Source: an uncultured Clostridia bacterium (GTDB lineage Bacteria; Bacillota; Clostridia; Oscillospirales; Acutalibacteraceae). From it: a stretch of 64,000 nucleotides of DNA. Numbering within the stretch: position 1 is the stretch's first letter; the number at the start of each line of letters is the position of its first letter. Positions 59,729-64,000 of the stretch are shown here, one piece after another. Where the stretch lies: NCBI GenBank assembly GCA_947627725.1, contig CANQXE010000001.1:124001-188000 (forward strand). Direction: 5' to 3'. The notes beneath the pieces are model-generated. The model did no database searches and was not told where the DNA came from. It saw only the letters and a program-made list of their open reading frames with translations. A program made the translations under genes and the position numbers.

Positions 59729-60084
59729 TCCTTTGTTTTTATTCAATCTTTTTATTAGACTATAACACAGAAAGTAATTTTTAACAATATGAAAATGAGT
59801 AGTGATATTTATGACCAATGTAGTTGTACAGTGAACGGTAATATATGAACAATATGAATAAAACAAGTTATATAAACCCTATGTGACGATATAACGAACT
59901 TTTATTTATAGGTAAGCACCCCGTGTACCAATTCAAAATAAAAATCGATAGTAGAGGAAATTTGGAAAGAAAAAACGAGGTTTCTTCTCCAATATTTCAT
60001 GCTTTGTCGATTTAATTTTAAGGTTTAAATTATAAAAACCGGGAGGTGAAGTGTATATGATTTGATTGTATTTTCTGTATTAAA
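59729..60084. other. Non-coding region before the mob genes
   Basis: AT-rich, with no gene. At about 60043-60066 a strong GGGAGGTG is followed by ATG-ATT-TGA, a two-codon ORF, which may be a relic or a start-stop control element. Confidence 0.35.
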
Positions 60085-60153
60085 CCCGGACTTGTCCGGG
60101 GCAATGCAGAGCGCCCGGATGTCCGGAAACCCAATAATCGGGCGGAAGCCCGA
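60085..60153. other. Candidate origin of transfer (oriT)
   Basis: Three GC-rich hairpins in an AT-rich context: CCCGGAC/GTCCGGG (60085-60100), CCGGA/TCCGG (60115-60126) and TCGGGC/GCCCGA with a 4-base loop (60138-60153). They lie directly upstream of mobC and the relaxase, the usual place for oriT. The nick site is not identified. Confidence 0.5.
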
Positions 60154-60214
60154 ACCCACTCGTCCAAACATATTCCGTGATTAAATATGTCAAAACATAT
60201 AACAATCACTGCAT

Positions 60215-60622
60215 ATGTTTCTCCTCTCAGCGAAGGTACAAGTATCCTTCGCTGTAAAAGAGGTAAAAATTTATAATTCGGAGGTAAAAGAAATAACGGA
60301 AAACAGACGAAGAAATAAGACACTCACTATCAGACTTACTGATAATGAGAAAAAGAAAATTATTGCAAAATCCCATAAAGCAAAAATGAGTACAACGGAT
60401 TTTATCATTTCCTGCACAGATAATGCTGTCATTAAGACACCAGAAGATTTAAGACCTGTTGTATCGCAGTTAAAACGAATCGGCAACAACATCAATCAGA
60501 TTGCCGTTAAGGTGAACAGCGGTGTGGTGTACTCCGTAAACTTTGATGAGGTTATTGAAATGCAAAATAAAATTTATGAAAAGGTTTTTGAAATTGCCGA
60601 TGCCGATAGTCAAGTTCATTAA
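60215..60622 (+). CDS. mobC: MobC-like relaxosome accessory protein
   Basis: 135 residues from the first ATG, but the real start is probably later. The conserved part begins TENRRRNKTLTIRLTDNEKK and includes STTDFIISCTDNAV and LKRIGNNINQIAVKVNSG, the MobC signature (ribbon-helix-helix plus LKRIGNN). A strong GGAGG ends 8 bases before ATA-ACG-GAA at 60293, so an ATG there seems to have become ATA. It helps the relaxase open oriT. Its end overlaps the relaxase start. Confidence 0.85.
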   Translation: MFLLSAKVQVSFAVKEVKIYNSEVKEITENRRRNKTLTIRLTDNEKKKIIAKSHKAKMSTTDFIISCTDNAVIKTPEDLRPVVSQLKRIGNNINQIAVKVNSGVVYSVNFDEVIEMQNKIYEKVFEIADADSQVH

Positions 60623-61949
60623 AAACGAAAAGCAGAATGCATCTGCAATGAAAGGTTCTATTGATTACTGTTTACAAAAATATAAGACGGTAGATAGTCA
60701 AACAGGACAAAGATATGTATCAGGAGTTAACTGCAACGGTTTGAATGCTTACAAAGAATTTATGACAACTAAGCTTGCAAGCAATGCAAATGACGGAAGA
60801 TTTTTTTATCAGTATATTCAATCCTTCTCGCCGAAAGACAATGTTGATTATGATAAGGCTCACAAGATTGCTTTGGAATTTGCAGAGAAAGCATGGCGGG
60901 GACATGAAATATTAGTCACTACTCACTGTGACAGAAATCATATACACACTCACTTCATTGTCAATTCAGTCAGTTTTGAAACAGGGAAAAAGCTGAGGCA
61001 GAATCCAAACACATTGAAATCTTTGAGAAAACTCAGCGATGAAATCTGTACCAAATACGATGTTACACCATTAAAACCATACGCCAAAACAAAAGAAAAG
61101 CGATTATCAGACGGCGAATATCGTATGGCAATGAAAGGAACAAGCTGGAAATTTGCTTTGATGTTTACTATTGATAATGCTATGAAAAAGTGCAAAACGA
61201 AAAAAGAATTCATTGATGAAATGAAAAAGAACGGCTATGAAGTACTGTGGACAGACGAGAGAAAGTACATCACTTACACCTGTCCGAACGGAATGAAATG
61301 TCGTGATATTAAATTGCACCAAGAAAAATACGGAAAGGAAAAAATGGAACTTGAGTTTGAATTACGAAGAATTGAAACAGAAAAATGCACCGCAGAAAGC
61401 TACGACCAACGATATGATAGTGAAGATGGAACAAGTATCACAGGTAACAATCGTGGAGAGCGATTACTGGAAAGCACTGATAAATCTGAACAGAAATCAG
61501 AATCAAATGTTGAATTCGATTTTGGAAACAAAACCGGACAAAGAAACGATAGCCGGAGAATCAGAATGGATTGTTCAGCAAATCAACAAGAAAATTACGG
61601 AACAGGAAGACTTAATTCAGAAACAGCTGAAGAATCAGGAAACTATACTGACAGAACAGGCTGGGAAGATGAACGAGAGTATGCTTTCGGCAGAAAAACA
61701 GATGAACAATCTGTTGGAGAAACTGAAAAAGAAATGGATTTCGATATTCTTTGGAGCCATGATAGGAATTCAAGTGTTCTTTCAAATACTCTCTATTTTG
61801 CTGGGAATCTATTTAAAATGATTGATAATCAGACTCGTTATCATAGAAAAAGAATTAAATTATCTCAAAAAGAAATTTTGAAGAGAATTGCTCACGGTCA
61901 GAAATCTGACGGCTATGAGGAGTATGAAGATTACACACAAACAATGTAA
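60600..61949 (+). CDS. Relaxase/mobilization nuclease
   Basis: 449 residues from MPIVKFIKNEKQNASAMKGS. The HUH triad is in THCDRNHIHTHFIVN (H109, H114, H116, H118). After about residue 290 the protein becomes hydrophilic and low-complexity, which coincides with a nested ORF in another frame. It nicks oriT for conjugative mobilization. No coupling protein or secretion genes are seen, so it is mobilizable rather than self-transmissible within this window. The start overlaps mobC. Confidence 0.9.
   Translation: MPIVKFIKNEKQNASAMKGSIDYCLQKYKTVDSQTGQRYVSGVNCNGLNAYKEFMTTKLASNANDGRFFYQYIQSFSPKDNVDYDKAHKIALEFAEKAWRGHEILVTTHCDRNHIHTHFIVNSVSFETGKKLRQNPNTLKSLRKLSDEICTKYDVTPLKPYAKTKEKRLSDGEYRMAMKGTSWKFALMFTIDNAMKKCKTKKEFIDEMKKNGYEVLWTDERKYITYTCPNGMKCRDIKLHQEKYGKEKMELEFELRRIETEKCTAESYDQRYDSEDGTSITGNNRGERLLESTDKSEQKSESNVEFDFGNKTGQRNDSRRIRMDCSANQQENYGTGRLNSETAEESGNYTDRTGWEDEREYAFGRKTDEQSVGETEKEMDFDILWSHDRNSSVLSNTLYFAGNLFKMIDNQTRYHRKRIKLSQKEILKRIAHGQKSDGYEEYEDYTQTM
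61414..61821 (+). CDS. Coiled-coil and membrane protein nested inside the relaxase gene
   Basis: 135 residues in a frame different from the relaxase. A long coiled coil (LNRNQNQMLNSILETKPDKE, ITEQEDLIQKQLKNQETILT, MLSAEKQMNNLLEKLKKK) ends in one hydrophobic helix (WISIFFGAMIGIQVFFQILS, ILLGIYLK). Chance shadows rarely give this organisation, and MobB-type accessory genes nested in relaxase genes are known in plasmids. The start is uncertain: ATG at 61414 or 61426, or GTG at 61303. It probably tethers the relaxosome to the membrane. Confidence 0.65.
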   Translation: MIVKMEQVSQVTIVESDYWKALINLNRNQNQMLNSILETKPDKETIAGESEWIVQQINKKITEQEDLIQKQLKNQETILTEQAGKMNESMLSAEKQMNNLLEKLKKKWISIFFGAMIGIQVFFQILSILLGIYLK

Positions 61950-61959
61950 AAACAAAAGT

Positions 61960-61979
61960 CCTGCCGGGTAATCGGCAGG
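61960..61979 (+). other. Hairpin before a mini-ORF
   Basis: CCTGCCG pairs with CGGCAGG over 6 bases, just downstream of the relaxase stop and directly before AAAGGA and a 16-codon ORF. Confidence 0.4.
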
Positions 61980-61992
61980 CAGAAAGGAATTT

Positions 61993-62043
61993 ATGATTAT
62001 TAAAAACAATACTACTGCAACAGTTGTTGCACAAATTAATTAA
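61993..62043 (+). CDS. 16-codon mini-ORF
   Basis: MIIKNNTTATVVAQIN, ATG with AAAGGA upstream. It is too short to judge and may be a leader peptide or chance. Confidence 0.2.
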   Translation: MIIKNNTTATVVAQIN

Positions 62044-62163
62044 GATAAGATTGGAGTGATATAGAAAAAATATAAGCTTGTGGTATTATGCCACGCAATT
62101 TTTCAAAGCTGAATACTGAACCTTGTCCTTGTAATATAAATGAGTATGAGGAGATGTATTGCT

Positions 62164-62337
62164 ATGGATAAGCCTGTGATTACCGAAAAATTAATTAAAA
62201 ACTATGAAATTGATTTCGGCAAGGGCAAAGCCGTAGTAAACGAATATCTCCCAAGCCTTACCAAAGACGAGATTGAATTAAACCGAATGACTGTTAAAAA
62301 CATTTTAGCAAAGGTTTTCGGTAAAGATGCGATATAA
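62164..62337 (+). CDS. Small conserved protein before the recombinase
   Basis: 57 residues (DKPVITEKLIKNYEIDFGKG, YLPSLTKDEIELNRMTVKNI). The ATG at 62164 has GAGGAG upstream. It overlaps the end of another tiny frame (62088-62171, MPRNFSKLNTEPCPCNINEY), which may be translated first and coupled to it. Such small proteins precede serine recombinases in related elements; the function is unknown. Confidence 0.55.
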   Translation: MDKPVITEKLIKNYEIDFGKGKAVVNEYLPSLTKDEIELNRMTVKNILAKVFGKDAI

Positions 62338-62406
62338 GCTGGACATTTCACAATGCTTCGTATATATTGATGTTGAGTTATCGGTCAGAAATGAGGTAAC
62401 TTATTT

Positions 62407-63906
62407 ATGATCGCAATTTATGCTCGTCAATCGGTAGAAAAAGAGGACAGCATTTCAATCGAATCGCAGATTGAAATGTGTACCTACGAGGCAAGAGGTG
62501 AGGCATTTTTAGTATATAAGGACAAAGGATTCAGCGGTAAAAATACAAATCGCCCTGAGTTTCAACGAATGATGCAGGACATCAAAACAGGGCGGAAAGG
62601 AATTACAAAGGTCATCGTTTACAAGCTTGACCGTATCAGCAGAAGTATTCTTGATTTTTCAAATATGATGGATACTTTCGGTAAGCTCGGAGTTGAATTT
62701 TCATCGGCAACCGAAAAGTTTGATACAAGCACGCCTATGGGCAGGGCAATGCTGAATATCTGTATAACTTTTGCACAGCTTGAGCGAGAAACCACACAGC
62801 AGAGAGTAAAGGATAACTATATCTCTCGCAGTCAGAAAGGCTTTTATATGGGAGGACCCGTGCCTGTCGGGTTCAAAAAAGTTGATTTAACGATTGACGG
62901 TATCAAAACATCTATGTATGAGCAGATACCTGCTGAGGTTGAACTCGTTAAAAAGGTTTTTGAAATGTATGCGGATGTGAATTATTCCAACGAGGACATT
63001 GCAAAAGCAGTTCGTGATATGCCCCCTGAATGCAGACGGAACAGAACTGTTACAAGAGCGAGAATACAGGACTTTATTAAAAATCCTGTTTATGTCAAAG
63101 CGGATATAAATGTGTATAATTTTTTCAAATCTAAAGGAGTGAAGATTATCAATCCGCCTGAGGATTTTATCGGCACAAATGGTTGCTATCTTTACACTGG
63201 TGACAAAAGCACACGAAAGCAAACCGACCTTTCAAATGCTGTTCTTGTGCTTGCACCGCACGAAGGATTTATTGACTCTGATTTGTGGATAAGATGCAGA
63301 GAACGAGCACTTGACCAGCAGCAGATAAAACGTAATCCAAAGGCGAAAAACACTTGGCTTGCAGGGCTTGTTAAATGTGGCAACTGTGGTTATGCGCTTG
63401 TACGGAAAAACTATATCAAGAAGAACATTAGCTATTTTCTATGCTCTCACAAGATGAATGATAATCTTTGTTGCGGATGCGGAACAATTCACGCAGATGA
63501 ATTTGAACGATTTATATTGCAGAAAATCAAGGAAAAGCTTGCTGATTTTAAGGAGTTTGAAATTGCAGGTGTCTCTGCTAATAATCCTAAAATAGAGGAG
63601 TTGAAGGCACGGCAAATTGCAATAGATAACGAAATCAGTGAAACCGTTAAAAATGTTGCAGGCGCAAACGAAATCGTTATGGCGTATATCAATGAAAGTG
63701 TTGAACGGCTCCATAGCGAAAAAATACAAATTCAGGCAGAAATTCAAAGGCTAAGTGAAAACAGATATTCGGCAAACGAAAAAATAATTTGTGATTTTGA
63801 TAAATTTGATACACTGCCTTTTGAACGCAAACGAGAGCTTGCAAACGCAGTAATCAAAAAAATTTATGCAACAAGTGATAAAATTGATATTGTTTGGAAT
63901 ATATAA
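62407..63906 (+). CDS. Large serine recombinase (integrase)
   Basis: 499 residues. The resolvase domain has the catalytic Ser in YARQS (S9), YKLDRISRSILDF and LERETTQQRVKDN. A Recombinase domain and a zinc beta-ribbon (VKCGNCGYALVRKNYI, NLCCGCGTIHADEF) follow, then a coiled coil (LKARQIAIDNEISETVKNVA) and the C-terminal end. It excises and integrates the mobilizable element. It lies on the right side of the mob genes, consistent with one element end being to the right of the window. Confidence 0.95.
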   Translation: MIAIYARQSVEKEDSISIESQIEMCTYEARGEAFLVYKDKGFSGKNTNRPEFQRMMQDIKTGRKGITKVIVYKLDRISRSILDFSNMMDTFGKLGVEFSSATEKFDTSTPMGRAMLNICITFAQLERETTQQRVKDNYISRSQKGFYMGGPVPVGFKKVDLTIDGIKTSMYEQIPAEVELVKKVFEMYADVNYSNEDIAKAVRDMPPECRRNRTVTRARIQDFIKNPVYVKADINVYNFFKSKGVKIINPPEDFIGTNGCYLYTGDKSTRKQTDLSNAVLVLAPHEGFIDSDLWIRCRERALDQQQIKRNPKAKNTWLAGLVKCGNCGYALVRKNYIKKNISYFLCSHKMNDNLCCGCGTIHADEFERFILQKIKEKLADFKEFEIAGVSANNPKIEELKARQIAIDNEISETVKNVAGANEIVMAYINESVERLHSEKIQIQAEIQRLSENRYSANEKIICDFDKFDTLPFERKRELANAVIKKIYATSDKIDIVWNI

Positions 63907-63911
63907 TCATA

Positions 63912-63961
63912 TTGACAAATAGGATAAATAGGATATAATAATTATAGGATATATTTATCCT
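63912..63961 (+). promoter_or_regulatory. Promoter with repeated AGGATA operator-like sites
   Basis: TTGACA (63912-63917), 16 bases, TATAAT (63934-63939). AGGATA occurs at 63921, 63930 and 63946, and TATCCT at 63956, so the -35/-10 zone and start are covered by direct and inverted copies. This looks like a self-controlling promoter of a DNA-binding protein. Confidence 0.55.
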
Positions 63962-63981
63962 ATATAAAATGAGGTGATTAT

Positions 63982-64000
63982 ATGTATATCAACACAGATA
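63982..64000 (+). CDS. Start of a further gene (partial)
   Basis: GAGGTG followed by ATG-TAT-ATC-AAC-ACA-GAT (MYINTD) runs off the right edge. Its identity cannot be read. Confidence 0.5.

Noticed and set aside
60030-60323. Minus-strand ORF across the oriT-like hairpins
   Set aside because: It crosses inverted repeats and the start of mobC and has no recognisable protein features.
1-64000. tRNA, rRNA and CRISPR arrays
   Set aside because: Reading both strands for cloverleaf arms, rRNA signatures and repeat-spacer patterns gave none. The region near 34090 (GAATTTGAACC) is inside lacZ.

Overview
The window looks like a chromosomal segment of a gut Clostridia species, probably Oscillospiraceae/Ruminococcus-like. 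It is AT-rich. It carries sporulation sigma-G, a T-box leader before pheST, IreB, NrdR, a BspA-type leucine-rich surface protein, and many enzymes for host glycans (L-fucose, beta-galactosides, sialic acid, a GH123-like hydrolase). This placement comes from gene content and was not computed.

Layout. 1-5.3 kb: a GH2 glycosidase running off the left edge, coupled to a DUF5107/TPR protein, with a divergent AraC regulator. 5.8-11.5 kb: an L-fucose operon (aldolase, mutarotase, kinase, isomerase) with a divergent AraC regulator. 11.6-13.4 kb: an ECF sigma factor and its membrane anti-sigma partner. 13.6-16.3 kb: a GH123-like protein and a sugar O-acetyltransferase. 16.4-18.0 kb: a scar with a GNAT acetyltransferase tail, a truncated phage minor-head protein carrying a JAB-like C-terminal domain, a 55-codon ORF and a Prp-type protease. 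18.1-20.7 kb: a TetM-like ribosomal GTPase fused to a Rae1/YacP NYN nuclease. 20.8-25.4 kb: small peptides, nrdR, a frameshifted DMT transporter, a TIM-barrel isomerase and an aminotransferase. 25.5-31.7 kb: hydrolase, T-box-pheS-pheT, ireB and an aldo/keto reductase. 31.7-39.4 kb: a lacZ-acpS-nnr-lipoprotein operon, then the LRR surface protein and its divergent XRE regulator, whose intergenic region holds two matched operators. 39.5-50 kb: alcohol dehydrogenase, sialidase, GPH transporter, an EF-G paralogue, sigG and AraC-type regulators, one fused to a kinase. 50.1-52.2 kb: a patch of decayed genes plus MmcQ and a Fic protein whose promoter lies in a perfect inverted repeat. 52.5-58.5 kb: an AT-rich defence-like island (Vsr endonuclease, m5C methyltransferase, then a separate operon of a GHKL ATPase with three to four unrecognised partners). 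58.6-64 kb: a mobilizable element (possible DUF6076 protein, oriT-like palindromes, MobC, relaxase with a nested coiled-coil/membrane ORF, large serine recombinase).

The three most interesting loci are the GTPase-Rae1 fusion, the Vsr/Dcm/GHKL island next to the mobilizable element, and the twin TACTA-N6-TAGTA operators between the XRE and LRR genes. Several genes carry single-base frameshifts (DMT transporter, low-molecular-weight phosphatase, a 41-residue peptide). These may be real decay or assembly errors in short runs.
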